DNA from: Rubritepida flocculans DSM 14296
Lineage (GTDB): Bacteria; Pseudomonadota; Alphaproteobacteria; Acetobacterales; Acetobacteraceae
Reading direction: 5' to 3'
Length of the DNA: 61,001 nucleotides
Assembly (NCBI RefSeq): GCF_000425365.1
Contig: NZ_KE384355.1
Coordinates: forward strand, 14,156 to 75,156
Of the stretch, positions 45,023 through 53,762 are shown one piece after another. Each line of letters opens with the position of its first letter. Within the stretch, counting starts at the first letter, position 1. The position numbers and the translations under genes were made by a program. Under the pieces are notes generated by a model that was not told where the DNA came from, ran no database searches, and was given only the letters and a program-made list of their open reading frames with translations.

Positions 45023-45115
45023 TGCGAACCATGCGAACCGCGGCTGCGAACCGACGCGGCGATGGTTCGCAGCTAAGCGATTGAGAGCAGTGGCGAAGGG
45101 TGCGAACTGCGAACC
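45023..45115. repeat. TGCGAACC repeat cluster upstream of methyltransferase 2
   Basis: TGCGAACC occurs at 45023-45030, 45032-45039, 45045-45052 and 45108-45115, inverted (GGTTCGCA) at 45064-45071, and as TGCGAACT at 45101-45108. Six copies in 93 bp directly before the methyltransferase start suggest a protein-binding array. The rest of the gap up to 45356 holds no gene I can support. Confidence 0.7.
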
Positions 45116-45320
45116 ATGTTTCGGGCCAGGCGCTAGCAGTGTTGCGCGCTTCCGCCCCCCGCATACAGCGGGGCCGGGAAGGAACCATCGGCTCGAGAGC
45201 CACTGTCTCGATCGAGCCGCAGCGTGGCTGTTCAGCCGCGGCGCTCTCGCACCTTCTCTACGTATCTTGCTTCTAGCCTTATCGATTTCGGAGCCGCTAC
45301 GGGGTGAATTGTAACAGCGT

Positions 45321-45348
45321 GATCGGGGCGATGGTGACCGCCCCGATC
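45321..45348 (-). terminator. Hairpin after the DUF6456-like gene
   Basis: GATCGGGGCG and CGCCCCGATC form a perfect 10-bp stem with an 8-nt loop, 8 bp beyond the stop codon of the leftward gene at 45357. The following minus-strand sequence has no clear T-run, so termination strength is uncertain. Confidence 0.55.
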
Positions 45349-45356
45349 ATCCCGCG

Positions 45357-45911
45357 TCACGCCACCCTCGCTCGTGGCATCAGCCCGAAGTGCACAGCGA
45401 GAATACCGAGGGACCCGACCAGGATGCCCTGTCCGACTGGGCCGTGCACCGTTCGTCCGGCCCAACCCTGACGCATCGACCACTCGCGGACCGAGAACTC
45501 GAGACCGATGACAAACCACGCGCAGGAGCCGCATGGGCTGTCCTGCCCCCCGAGCGAATCGAGTGCCGCAGCGACGCGGTGTCGTGCCTCCACCTGCATG
45601 GTGGAGAGCGTGTCGACGCGCGAGCCAGGGATGCGCAGGAGCTGCGACGTCGACATGCTGTCGAAGCAGGCAGCGCGGAACAGCCCGCGGAAAATCTCAC
45701 CCGCTTCGTGCATCTGCGCCGTGATGCTGCCACTGGCCAGCATCATGCCGAGCGTGTCTACGGCGCGGCGATGCTGCACGGGCGTGCCGGTTTCGGGATC
45801 GGCAGCGCGGATCGGACCCGAGAACGCGCCATGCTGCAGCCGCCACTTCGAGGGCTTCGCCAGGTCGTCCTGCTTCGCCTTCGATGCCTTGGTCTTGCGC
45901 TTACCGGCCAT
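45357..45911 (-). CDS. DUF6456-like phage protein
   Basis: A 184-aa protein with a basic N-terminus (MAGKRKTKASKAKQDD) and a C-terminal helical domain: RAVDTLGMMLASGSITAQMH, VEARHRVAAALDSLGG and GQGILVGSLGILAVHFGLM. This resembles the DUF6456 domain of alphaproteobacterial HTH proteins (moderate confidence, from pattern memory). Possibly DNA-binding. It overlaps the upstream small gene by 11 bp. Confidence 0.65.
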   Translation of the reverse strand: MAGKRKTKASKAKQDDLAKPSKWRLQHGAFSGPIRAADPETGTPVQHRRAVDTLGMMLASGSITAQMHEAGEIFRGLFRAACFDSMSTSQLLRIPGSRVDTLSTMQVEARHRVAAALDSLGGQDSPCGSCAWFVIGLEFSVREWSMRQGWAGRTVHGPVGQGILVGSLGILAVHFGLMPRARVA

Positions 45912-46131
45912 GGTGGTTCTCCCCGTCGCGGCACCCCCAGCGCCGATTGGCTTCGTTGGTGATGGCCTGACGCAGCCAGTCGTCCCTGATGTCGGCGACA
46001 GCCAGCGCGGCCACGCCGTGCCGATGCCAGGCGGCGGCGCGCATGGCGTTCACTTCGCTTTCGTTGGTCGGGCTGCGCGTGCCGCGGTCGAGGCAGGACC
46101 GGGGCGGCAGTGGTGCGCCGTGCATGCTCAT
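45901..46131 (-). CDS. Small phage protein, unknown function
   Basis: A 76-aa protein (start MSMHGAPLPPRSCLDRGTRS; ending CRDGENHHGR). It is sandwiched with short overlaps (4 bp with the RuvC-like gene, 11 bp with the next), which supports translation. No family recognised; Cys and His residues near both ends could bind metal. Confidence 0.5.
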   Translation of the reverse strand: MSMHGAPLPPRSCLDRGTRSPTNESEVNAMRAAAWHRHGVAALAVADIRDDWLRQAITNEANRRWGCRDGENHHGR

Positions 46132-46676
46132 GTGCGGCCTCCCGTGGGATCGGTGGCCCAGAGCAGAAGGGCAATGGCATCCGCCTCGTTGTCATCGGCC
46201 GGCGTGAAGCCGCGGGCCTGGATGGCCGCGACCATCTTCGCCTTATCGGCGTTGCCTTTGCCGGTGGCGTAGCGCTTGATGGTGCCGACCGGGACGCCCT
46301 CGTAGGGGATTTCGTGCTCCTCGCACCAGGCGCTCAGCATCCCGAGGAAGCCGCCGTAGATGTGCGCCGCATCGGTCCCGGCATGGGCGCGCACTTCCTC
46401 GAACACGATGCGTGCCACAGGGCCGGACAGTGCAGCGATCTCCGCCAGCCAGGCGCGGAAGCGAAGGAAGCGCATCCCGCCGCCCTCGAACCGGGTGGGA
46501 CGGAAGATGATCGTGCCCGAGGTGATGCCGCCGTCCTGACCGCGCAGCGCCCAGCCGGTGGTGGTGCCGAGATCCAGGGCGAGCACGGCATGGTGCGCCA
46601 GGCTGATCGCGGGTGGGATGGCGATGGGCGGGCCGCTTGCATGGGCGGCGGGCATGGTGAGAGTCGCAACTGCCAT
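46128..46676 (-). CDS. RuvC-like Holliday-junction resolvase
   Basis: A 182-aa RNase-H-fold nuclease: the first acidic site in VLALDLGTTTGWAL, the second in IVFEEVRAHAGTDAAHIYGG, then VPVGTIKRYATGKGNADKAK and NEADAIALLLWAT as the last acidic site. This matches RuvC-type resolvases of phages. It would resolve recombination or replication junctions before packaging. The ATG at 46676 follows GGAGACC; the open frame upstream overlaps the iteron region and is not used. Confidence 0.85.
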   Translation of the reverse strand: MAVATLTMPAAHASGPPIAIPPAISLAHHAVLALDLGTTTGWALRGQDGGITSGTIIFRPTRFEGGGMRFLRFRAWLAEIAALSGPVARIVFEEVRAHAGTDAAHIYGGFLGMLSAWCEEHEIPYEGVPVGTIKRYATGKGNADKAKMVAAIQARGFTPADDNEADAIALLLWATDPTGGRT

Positions 46677-46814
46677 GATGGTCTCCGATAGGGGGCGATC
46701 CTGGTGAGGGCGGCGACGGCGCGGTTCTTGGCGGAGCTCGCCGTCGCTGCCCGGCTTGCGGGGATGGTGCCCATCGGGGGGAGCCCGAGGCTGAACCTGA
46801 CCGCTCCGGGTGCG

Positions 46815-46845
46815 GTGTGCGCGCGCCGCTGCGGCGCGCACGCAC
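46815..46845. repeat. Long GC hairpin beside the iteron cluster
   Basis: GTGTGCGCGCGCCGC and GCGGCGCGCACGCAC form a near-perfect imperfect palindrome with one unpaired T in the centre. It is followed by CCCCCC-GTA-GGGGGG (46847-46861). Two strong secondary structures next to iterons are typical of replication origins or transcription barriers; which applies here is unknown. Confidence 0.6.
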
Positions 46846-46867
46846 ACCCCCCGTAGGGGGGTGGCAC

Positions 46868-47057
46868 TTTGCGGAACTTGCGGAACTTGCCTAACCGATT
46901 GATCGGGCTGGATGTTTTGAAGTTCCGCAAGCCAGTTCCGCAAAGCCCGTTTGCGGAACTTGCGGAACTTGGCGAACCCATTGGAATGCTTGGGCAAATC
47001 GAGTTCCGCAGGGAAGTTCCGCAGCGCTGCGGAACTTGCGGAACTGCCAAGTTCCGC
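46868..47057. repeat. Iteron-like GCGGAACTT cluster, candidate phage origin or operator
   Basis: Direct copies of GCGGAACTT lie at 46871, 46880, 46953, 46962 and 47029, with a shorter copy at 47038. Inverted AAGTTCCGC-type copies lie at 46920, 46934, 47002, 47014 and 47049. Eleven copies fall in 190 bp. The array is in the only long gene-free interval of the early region, directly after the primase/RepA-like gene and before the resolvase. An origin or master operator is inferred. Confidence 0.75.
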
Positions 47058-47086
47058 ACGGTGCGGGGGCGTTCCGATCGGGCGGA

Positions 47087-49405
47087 TCATGCCTCGACCT
47101 CCGGGTCGTTCAGCACCCAGACCTCGGGGTTTTCGACCGGCAGAACGGCGCTGTTGGTGTCGGACTGGAAGTGAGTGGGGAGCAGGCGAACCAGCCTGGG
47201 CGTGATTTCGCCGGTCTCGGGATCCATCGTCTCCTCGCCCGTCGCGAAGAGCATGTCCTGCACCAGCAGATAGCCCTTTGAGGATTTGCTGGCAGGAATG
47301 CCATGCTCCGGGGCCGCGCGCAGGAACTTGATGTAGCCCTTGTTGGCGAGGACGTTGATGCGGCGCGAGATGGTGTCGTTGCCACCCAGACCGTGGGTGT
47401 TCTCGAACTGCGCCGCGAAGGCGCCGCCCGTGAACACGCGCCCTTCGCGGGCCTCCTGCGCGATGATCTGGAGGATGACGTCGTGGCGACGGCTGCGCTC
47501 GGCATCAAGGCGGGCGCCGACGTCACGCCGCACGATGCGCTCGCCTTTGCGGTCGAGTTCCACCCAGGCGCCGCCGCGCTTGTCGATGAGGAGCGGGTTG
47601 AGGCCGGGCCCGTTGCGCAGCTCGACATGCAGCTCGCGCGGCGTCTCCTCCTCGTCAGGGCGGAAGAGGATCATGCCGGAGGTGTAGAAGCCGCGGAGCG
47701 CGGAGGCGCCGGAGAGCGACAGGAAGGGATCGTCCTTCACCTGCTTCTTGCTGAGCTTCTTCGTGTGGTGCGCGAGGATGATGCCCGCCTCGGGTGCCAC
47801 CTCGTCGCGCAGCGCCTCGACGCGGCTCTGCAGGAAGAACAGCATCGCCGCGTTGTCGTTCTCGCCCTCACCGCCGGGGCCGCCGTCGAAGAGGTTGCGG
47901 ATCGGGTCGATGCAGATCACGTCCGGCGGCGCGTCAGGGAAGGCTTGACGGATGGCGGCAGCCACCATCGGCACGCCGCGCTCGTCGAGCAGCATCCGGA
48001 GCTTCGGGGTGGCAACGAGAGTGTCGCGAGCGCGGGCAACGATCGCGGCGTCGAGCCGGAGCTGCTGCAGCCGCTCGCGCAGGTAGTGGTACTGGATCTC
48101 GGCCTGCAGATAGAACACGCGCAGCGGGCGTGGTGCCGTGAAGCGCAGGAACGGGGCGCCGGCCGCGGCGTGCACCAGCAGGCTGATGAGGAAGTCGGAT
48201 TTGCCGACCTTCGGCGCGCCGCCGAGGACCAGCATCCCACCCGGGGTCAGCAGGCGCGGCCCGATCAGATCGTCCGGCATGGGCGAGGTGTCGTCCAGCA
48301 GCGCGCCCAGCGTGTGCACGGCGATGGCGCCGGGCGGCGGCGCCGCGGCGCGGAGCAGGGGCGGCCCATTGCGGTCGACGTGCACGGCCCAGATCGCATC
48401 GGCCTCCACCTTGAGGCGGTCCAGCGGCCATTCGGGGCGGAGGCAGGCGGCGTTGTACTGGCAGATGGCCTCCCAGCCCTCGTCGCCGGTCATGCGCCCC
48501 TCGTGGACCATCCGGACGAAGTGGCCGATCGCGGCGCTGGCGCCCTGGAAGCGAGTCCAGGCGTCCTGGCTGCACTCACGCACCGGCGTGGTGAGGACGG
48601 CATCGAGCCCGGGCCGACTGGTGCCCGTGGTGGCGCTGGGCGCCTCCAGGCCCGGCATGGTGGGCATGGCGGCAATGGCCGCGGCAAAGTCGGGCAGCTC
48701 TACCTCGCCCCGGGGCCGGTGCTCCCGGATGATGACCCGCCGCTGCACGCCCTGCTTCTGGTGGACCGTGCCAGGCACGCGGATCGGCTGGTGCGCGGAT
48801 CGGAAGTGCAGGTCGCCACCGACCTTCTCCGCGATCTCGCCACGCAGCGCGCAGAGCCGCGCCAGGTCGTCGCCCTCGGCCGGCTCGGTGAGCCGCCACC
48901 AGGCGTGCAGCTTGGCGGCGCCCTCGGCGGTGCGGCCTCCGCTCTCCACCAGGAGGGTGGGCGCACCCAGGTGGTGGACGAGGTGCGCCAGCTTGGCGAC
49001 GATGTCGCCAGCGTCAAGGTCGACCACCACCGTCTGCATCTGTAGCACATGCTCGGCGCGGGCGTGGCCCTGCTCGGCGACGGTGCCGGGGATGACATAG
49101 ACCGCGCTGCCTTCGCGCGCGGCCCAGGTGGCGTAGGCGCTGAGGGATGCGGCGGCGTGCCGATCGGCCTGGACCCAGATGTTGTGCGGCTTGGTGTCGA
49201 GTCCCTGGCCCTGGTCGACGAAGCCGCGAACAGGGATCAGCCCATCGCAATAGCCGAACACCACGTCGAGGAAGACGGCGATCTGCTCGATGTCCGGCGC
49301 GATAGATCCAGCGGCTTCCAGCATCGACTGCCCAGCGCCGGGAAGTTCGCTCACGCAGTCATCCGGCAGCGGCGCGGCATCGTTGAAGTCGCCCCATGTC
49401 GTCAT
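47087..49405 (-). CDS. Primase / RepA-like helicase replication protein
   Basis: A 772-aa protein. The N-terminal half resembles a RepB-like primase-polymerase domain (VVVDLDAGDIVAKLAHLVHH; TLLVESGGRTAEGAAKLHAW; DLHFRSAHQPIRVPGTVHQK). The C-terminal half is a RepA-like hexameric helicase (AAA_25): Walker A GGAPKVGKSD near 395-404, PPDVICIDPIRNLFDGG, and ILAHHTKK. It ends with a winged-helix-like region (NTHGLGGNDTISRRINVLAN). It probably initiates phage replication at the adjacent repeats. Confidence 0.82.
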   Translation of the reverse strand: MTTWGDFNDAAPLPDDCVSELPGAGQSMLEAAGSIAPDIEQIAVFLDVVFGYCDGLIPVRGFVDQGQGLDTKPHNIWVQADRHAAASLSAYATWAAREGSAVYVIPGTVAEQGHARAEHVLQMQTVVVDLDAGDIVAKLAHLVHHLGAPTLLVESGGRTAEGAAKLHAWWRLTEPAEGDDLARLCALRGEIAEKVGGDLHFRSAHQPIRVPGTVHQKQGVQRRVIIREHRPRGEVELPDFAAAIAAMPTMPGLEAPSATTGTSRPGLDAVLTTPVRECSQDAWTRFQGASAAIGHFVRMVHEGRMTGDEGWEAICQYNAACLRPEWPLDRLKVEADAIWAVHVDRNGPPLLRAAAPPPGAIAVHTLGALLDDTSPMPDDLIGPRLLTPGGMLVLGGAPKVGKSDFLISLLVHAAAGAPFLRFTAPRPLRVFYLQAEIQYHYLRERLQQLRLDAAIVARARDTLVATPKLRMLLDERGVPMVAAAIRQAFPDAPPDVICIDPIRNLFDGGPGGEGENDNAAMLFFLQSRVEALRDEVAPEAGIILAHHTKKLSKKQVKDDPFLSLSGASALRGFYTSGMILFRPDEEETPRELHVELRNGPGLNPLLIDKRGGAWVELDRKGERIVRRDVGARLDAERSRRHDVILQIIAQEAREGRVFTGGAFAAQFENTHGLGGNDTISRRINVLANKGYIKFLRAAPEHGIPASKSSKGYLLVQDMLFATGEETMDPETGEITPRLVRLLPTHFQSDTNSAVLPVENPEVWVLNDPEVEA

Positions 49406-50169
49406 ACAGGCAGCGCCCAGCACCGCTTGGCCCAGGGGCAGAACCGGCACTCGAAGTGATCGGCCTGGGCGGCAACGCGGGGCAGCAATTCGCCGGCATC
49501 CGTCGCGGCCAGGATGCGCACCGCCCGGTCCGACATGCGCTGCGCCAGCTCCGCGTTGAACGGCACCAGCTCGTGGTGCAGCTCCGCCGTGTCCTTGTTG
49601 ATGGCGGTGAACAGCGCCGGGTTGTCCGCTACCCCAGGCACCGCGGCATCCATGTAGGCCTGGTAGACCGCGATCTGCGCCGCATAGATCGACTTGGCCA
49701 CGGCGACGCCCTTACTCGAGGTCTCGCGCCAGGCCTTGGCATTCATGGTCTTGCATTCCCACAGCGCCGGGAACGCCATGCCGGGGATGGTCGGGCCGCC
49801 GGCGAAGACGCCATCGACATGGCCGCGGATGCGACCGCCCGCGACGGAGAAGCCGAACTGCTCGCCATGCTCGCCACCGCCGCGGCGGGTATAGAGATCG
49901 AAGCCGGCGGCGCGCAGCCAGGCGACGGCCGCATCCTCCAGCGCGTGGCCGATCCCGAAGATGCGGAGCAGCCGGCCATCGAAGTCGGCGCCCTCATCCT
50001 TCGGGGCCTTCACGAACTCGAATTGCAGCGCCCGCTCGCAGGCATGGCCGAGGCGAGAGCCGCCTAGGTAGCTGCGCGGCGGTGTCGCCTGGTTGGCCGT
50101 GACCAGCGCCGCGTCGATGGCGGCATTGACGTGCGCGGATGTCTGGCTGCGGCTGTTGAAGTCGAGCAT
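49402..50169 (-). CDS. PD-(D/E)XK nuclease with Fe-S cysteine cluster (Cas4/RecB-like)
   Basis: A 255-aa protein. Nuclease core: a conserved Asp in IRGHVDGVF, then LWECKTMNAKAW (E-x-K) and the helix AQIAVYQAYM. One Cys near the N-terminus (LGHACERAL) and three at the C-terminus (CRFCPWAKRCW) form the C-x(n)-C-x2-C-x5-C pattern of 4Fe-4S nucleases such as Cas4 and AddB. Function: phage recombination or DNA-end processing. I used the ATG at 50169 rather than the GTG at 50172. Confidence 0.85.
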   Translation of the reverse strand: MLDFNSRSQTSAHVNAAIDAALVTANQATPPRSYLGGSRLGHACERALQFEFVKAPKDEGADFDGRLLRIFGIGHALEDAAVAWLRAAGFDLYTRRGGGEHGEQFGFSVAGGRIRGHVDGVFAGGPTIPGMAFPALWECKTMNAKAWRETSSKGVAVAKSIYAAQIAVYQAYMDAAVPGVADNPALFTAINKDTAELHHELVPFNAELAQRMSDRAVRILAATDAGELLPRVAAQADHFECRFCPWAKRCWALPV

Positions 50170-50540
50170 CACAAGGGCACCTCCGCCGCCGCGTCCTGCC
50201 GGGCGATCGCCTGCATCGCCTCCTGGAAGCCGCCGACAGCGACCTCGATCAGGGTCAGCACCTGCGCCTCGCTTAGCTCCTGGAAGCGGGTGCCCCAGCC
50301 GATCTCGGCCATCGTCTCCGCGACGCGGCGCATGGCCGCGCGCATCGCCGCCTTCTCCTGCTCGGTGAGGTCAACCATGGCGGACGACCTCCCCGCCAAG
50401 CGCGACCAGAAGCCCTGGCAGGCGATGCAGCAGAAGGAGACCGAGGGCCGCGGCTTCTTCCGCGGCGCCGGGTCGAACCAGCCAAAGCCACGCGCCGGGC
50501 GGGAGCAGACGGCGCAGGGCGGTTCCGGGGAGCGGGCCAT
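50169..50540 (-). CDS. Zinc-finger phage protein (DUF6511-like)
   Basis: A 123-aa protein with an N-terminal Cys cluster (CAVCSRPARGFGW and FCCIACQGFW), likely a zinc ribbon, then a helical tail (TEQEKAAMRAAMRRVAETMA). It lies between the helicase and the nuclease with short overlaps. The DUF6511 match is from memory and moderate. Confidence 0.6.
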   Translation of the reverse strand: MARSPEPPCAVCSRPARGFGWFDPAPRKKPRPSVSFCCIACQGFWSRLAGRSSAMVDLTEQEKAAMRAAMRRVAETMAEIGWGTRFQELSEAQVLTLIEVAVGGFQEAMQAIARQDAAAEVPL

Positions 50541-50543
50541 AGA

Positions 50544-52220
50544 TCATGCGGCCTGCCCCAGCGCCGCGGGCTGGGCGCTGCGCACGAGATGCTGGATGGC
50601 CTGGCGGTTGAACTTGAAGGTCAGCAGCGCCGAGGCCTGGTAGCGGGTCATGCCGAGATCGGCCCGGACTGCCGACGGCAGGTGGATCAGCTGGCGCTCG
50701 GTCGGCGGCTCGCGCAGCCAGCGCCGGCTCTTGTGGGCACTCTCGTCTGTCTCGTAGGTGTTCAGCCAGTCATCCGCCGCGGCCAGCGCCACCAGCCGTT
50801 CGCCGATAGACAGCAGGCGCGGCCGCTCCTCCTTCGCCCCGCCGACGGCGTGCCAGGCCCCGTTCAGGAAGAAGATGCCGGCCCAGCCGTTGAAGCCATT
50901 GGCCAGCAGCGCGGCGTCATCGCCGAACAGGTCGCACCACTGGAAAGCCGAGCGCCGGAGGAGATCGATCTCCGTCATGACGAAGTCGGCGAGCGGCGCC
51001 GTCTCGCGCCCGCGGGGTTCGAAGGCGTGGCCGCAGATCGGGCACTCCATCACCGCGATCGGCACCTCGGCCTCGCAGGAGGGGCAGGTCTTGGTGGGTG
51101 GCTCACCTTCGCCGGGTTCGCTGTCGAGATCGACGTCCTGCTCCAGGCAGCCATGGATCTGCGAGGAGGTGCCGAAGTCGAGCACGATGCAGTCGCGCTT
51201 GACGATGCCGGGATGCTCGACCGGATCCACGGTGCGCAGCCCGCGGCCGACCATCTGGATCATCGTGCACTTGAACGAACTCGGCCGCAGCAGCACGACG
51301 CAGGAGGTGGGCGGGTGGTCCCAGCCCTCCGTCAGCACCGCGACATTCACGACGATGCGCGCCTCGCCGCGGGCATAGGCGGCCAGGACGGAGCGCCGCT
51401 CGCTCTCCGGCATGTCGCCGGTGACCATGACGGTGGGGACGCCGGCAGTGTTGAAGGCCGCGGCGACGTGCTCGGCATGCGCAACCGTGGAGCAGAAGGC
51501 CACCGTCTGGCGGCCGCCGGCCTTCTCCTGCCAGTGCTTCACCACGGCATCAGTGACCGGCACCGTGTCCATGACGCGGGCGACCTCGCCCATGTCGAAA
51601 TCGTCGCCGTTGCGACGCACAGCCCGGAGCTCATCCTGGACGCCGACATCGATGATGAAGGTGCGGGGCGGCACGAGATGGCCGGAGGCGATCAGTTCGC
51701 CGAGCCGGATCTGGTCCGCGACGTTCGAGAACACCTGGCGCAGCCCGACCTTGTCGCCGCGGTTCGGCGTGGCGGTGACGCCGTAGATCCGGCAGTCGGG
51801 GTTGCGATCCAAGGCGCGATCGATGATGCGGCGATAGCTGTCCGCGACGGCGTGATGCGCCTCGTCGATCACCAGCAGGTCTAGCGCCGGCATCGCCTCC
51901 AGGTTTGCCGCGCGCGTCAGCGTGGGCACCATGGCGAAGGTGACCTGGCCGCCCCAGGACTTCTGGCCGGCATCCACCACCGAGGTGGAGAGGCCGGGGT
52001 TCACGCGGCGGAACTTCGCCAGGTTCTGCGCCGTCAGTTCGTCCCGATGGGCGAGGACCGCGGCCTTGGCGGCGCTGCCGCCGACATGCTCGCCCACCGC
52101 CGCCGACAGCATGATCGTCTTGCCGGCGCCGGTGGGGGCGACGCCGAGGGTGTTGCCGTGTTCGCCGAGCGCACGAAGGCTGCGCTCGACGAAGAGTTTC
52201 TGGCGGGGGCGGAGCATCAT
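50544..52220 (-). CDS. DEAD/DEAH-box helicase (SF2)
   Basis: A 558-aa SF2 helicase: motif I APTGAGKT (28-35), motif II VIDEAHHAV near 117, motif III GVTATPNRGDK, motif V VLTEGWDHPP and motif VI QMVGRGLRT. A zinc ribbon (CPSC and CPIC) follows near 385-405, and the C-terminal domain is phage-specific (QWCDLFGDDAALLANGFNGW). It likely assists phage replication or recombination. The ATG at 52220 or 52217 begins the core. Confidence 0.9.
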   Translation of the reverse strand: MMLRPRQKLFVERSLRALGEHGNTLGVAPTGAGKTIMLSAAVGEHVGGSAAKAAVLAHRDELTAQNLAKFRRVNPGLSTSVVDAGQKSWGGQVTFAMVPTLTRAANLEAMPALDLLVIDEAHHAVADSYRRIIDRALDRNPDCRIYGVTATPNRGDKVGLRQVFSNVADQIRLGELIASGHLVPPRTFIIDVGVQDELRAVRRNGDDFDMGEVARVMDTVPVTDAVVKHWQEKAGGRQTVAFCSTVAHAEHVAAAFNTAGVPTVMVTGDMPESERRSVLAAYARGEARIVVNVAVLTEGWDHPPTSCVVLLRPSSFKCTMIQMVGRGLRTVDPVEHPGIVKRDCIVLDFGTSSQIHGCLEQDVDLDSEPGEGEPPTKTCPSCEAEVPIAVMECPICGHAFEPRGRETAPLADFVMTEIDLLRRSAFQWCDLFGDDAALLANGFNGWAGIFFLNGAWHAVGGAKEERPRLLSIGERLVALAAADDWLNTYETDESAHKSRRWLREPPTERQLIHLPSAVRADLGMTRYQASALLTFKFNRQAIQHLVRSAQPAALGQAA

Positions 52221-52237
52221 GCTGGTGCGGCCCTCCC

Positions 52238-52870
52238 TCAGCGCGCCCAGGCGGGACGCGGGTCGGCGCCGGTGGCGGCGGGCTGGGCGGCCGGGAAGGC
52301 GCCCTGGGGGATGGCCGGCGTGGCGGGCGGCGCGTAGGCCTGGGCTGGCTGCGCATAACCCGCCGGCGCCACATGCCGCCCCATCAGCTGGGCGTAGTCC
52401 CGATGGTCCGGCGTCACCGCCATGCGGATCTCGTTCTTGGTCTCGCCGCCGGCGTCGGTGCCGTGCTCGATCTTCGCCACGAACTCGAGGCCATCGAGGT
52501 CCGCGAAGCCACCGATGCGGCGCGCCGCCTGCGCCTGGGGCGAGACATCCTTGTCGGAGATGCCGCGCGCGGAGTTCAGCATCCCGCGCAGGAAGCTGCG
52601 GCCCATCCCCGCCCATTCCGGCCCCTTCGGACTGTAGAGGCCGATCAGCGTGAAGATCTTCCGCTTGGCGTAGGGCCCCTCCAGCACGGTGAACTCGCCA
52701 TTGAGATAGACGGCGCCGGTGCTGCCGCGCGTCGCGTAGCCGCCGGTCCAGCCCTGGCTCGGATCGTCGAAGCCACCGGGGCGGATGGTGAGGCGGACCT
52801 TCGCCAGCGTCCCCTTGGGGATCAGGTTCGGGTTGGACTGGGCGTCGTTGTAGTCGTTCCAGGCAGCCAT
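52238..52870 (-). CDS. Candidate single-strand DNA-binding phage protein
   Basis: A 210-aa protein: beta-rich N-terminus (GTLAKVRLTIRPGGFDDPSQ, KRKIFTLIGLYSPKGPEWAG) and a disordered Pro/Ala/Gln-rich tail (about 165-210). The fold pattern and position between a Sak4-like ATPase and a helicase fit an SSB or DUF669-type protein. No catalytic residues seen. Function is inference. Confidence 0.6.
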   Translation of the reverse strand: MAAWNDYNDAQSNPNLIPKGTLAKVRLTIRPGGFDDPSQGWTGGYATRGSTGAVYLNGEFTVLEGPYAKRKIFTLIGLYSPKGPEWAGMGRSFLRGMLNSARGISDKDVSPQAQAARRIGGFADLDGLEFVAKIEHGTDAGGETKNEIRMAVTPDHRDYAQLMGRHVAPAGYAQPAQAYAPPATPAIPQGAFPAAQPAATGADPRPAWAR

Positions 52871-52886
52871 GGTGCTTCTGCTCCGA

Positions 52887-53762
52887 TCAGGTGTTGGGGG
52901 TAGGGACGGGCGGCGCGATCGACGGCGCGCCGTGCGCGGCGATCGGCGGCGATGGGCTGCGGATCTTCTGGAAGAGCTGCCCGAGATGCGGCGGCTCCAG
53001 CATGTCGAGCCGGCCGCTGCGATCCTTCGCGGGATAGCCCCACGGATTCAGCGTCTGGCAGACCAGGCCGCGGAAGGATGCGAGCGCAGGCTGGCCGGGA
53101 GCGGCATCCGGCTTGATCTCCGCCAGCGTCATCACCTGGTCGACGATGCCGGGCAGCTCGAGGCCGGTCTTGCTGCCGTCGATCTGCGGCACGAAGACGC
53201 GGCGATTGAAGTCGTCGAGCTTCTCGTCAAGGATTCCGACGAAGATCACGTTGCGCCCACGCGCATGCTGCAGATGCGTGAGCCAGGCGATCATCTCGCG
53301 GCCATGCAAGCCATAGGCGCCGCGGATGTCCGGCTTGCCGGTCTTCTCCGAATGCGCCTCGGGCTGACCGCGGCACCACTGGAAGCAGAGCCGGCCGGCG
53401 ACCGTGATGCTGTCCACGAAGATCGTGGCGAAGCCATCCATGCGCGCCGGATCGCCATAGGTCTGCAGGACGCGGGCATACTGCGCGGCGGAATAGGGCT
53501 GGTCGTCACGCAGCGCGGGGTTGGGGCCGGCCAGGAACAGCGCGAGGTCGCGGCAGTCCTCCCAGGTGCGCGGGCGGATCGACGCGCCACGCCAGTGCTG
53601 CACGGCGAGATCGCCCGCCTCCAGGTCGATGAAGAGCGTGCTGCCCTCATCGAGCGTTAGCAGGAGGTAGGTCTTGCCGATGCCGCTCTTGCCGAAGATC
53701 ACGGCCTTGATGCCGCGCGCCTCAGCCTGCCGCTCGTCGGCGGTGATGATGCGCAGTGCCAT
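52887..53762 (-). CDS. Sak4-like RecA-fold ATPase (AAA_24)
   Basis: A 291-aa protein with Walker A FGKSGIGKTYLL (23-34), Walker B-like ATIFVDSI and a sensor segment VIFVGILDEKLDDF. It matches Sak4/AAA_24 phage recombinases that anneal single strands together with a phage SSB; the adjacent gene is a candidate SSB. The C-terminus is Pro-rich. It overlaps the upstream gene by 1 bp. Confidence 0.82.
   Translation of the reverse strand: MALRIITADERQAEARGIKAVIFGKSGIGKTYLLLTLDEGSTLFIDLEAGDLAVQHWRGASIRPRTWEDCRDLALFLAGPNPALRDDQPYSAAQYARVLQTYGDPARMDGFATIFVDSITVAGRLCFQWCRGQPEAHSEKTGKPDIRGAYGLHGREMIAWLTHLQHARGRNVIFVGILDEKLDDFNRRVFVPQIDGSKTGLELPGIVDQVMTLAEIKPDAAPGQPALASFRGLVCQTLNPWGYPAKDRSGRLDMLEPPHLGQLFQKIRSPSPPIAAHGAPSIAPPVPTPNT

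Noticed and set aside
46869-47205. Repetitive open frames in the GCGGAACTT region (plus-strand starts at 46869, 46951 and 47036)
   Set aside because: Their RNL/FRK-type repeats are translations of the DNA iterons, with no ribosome site and no conservation signal.
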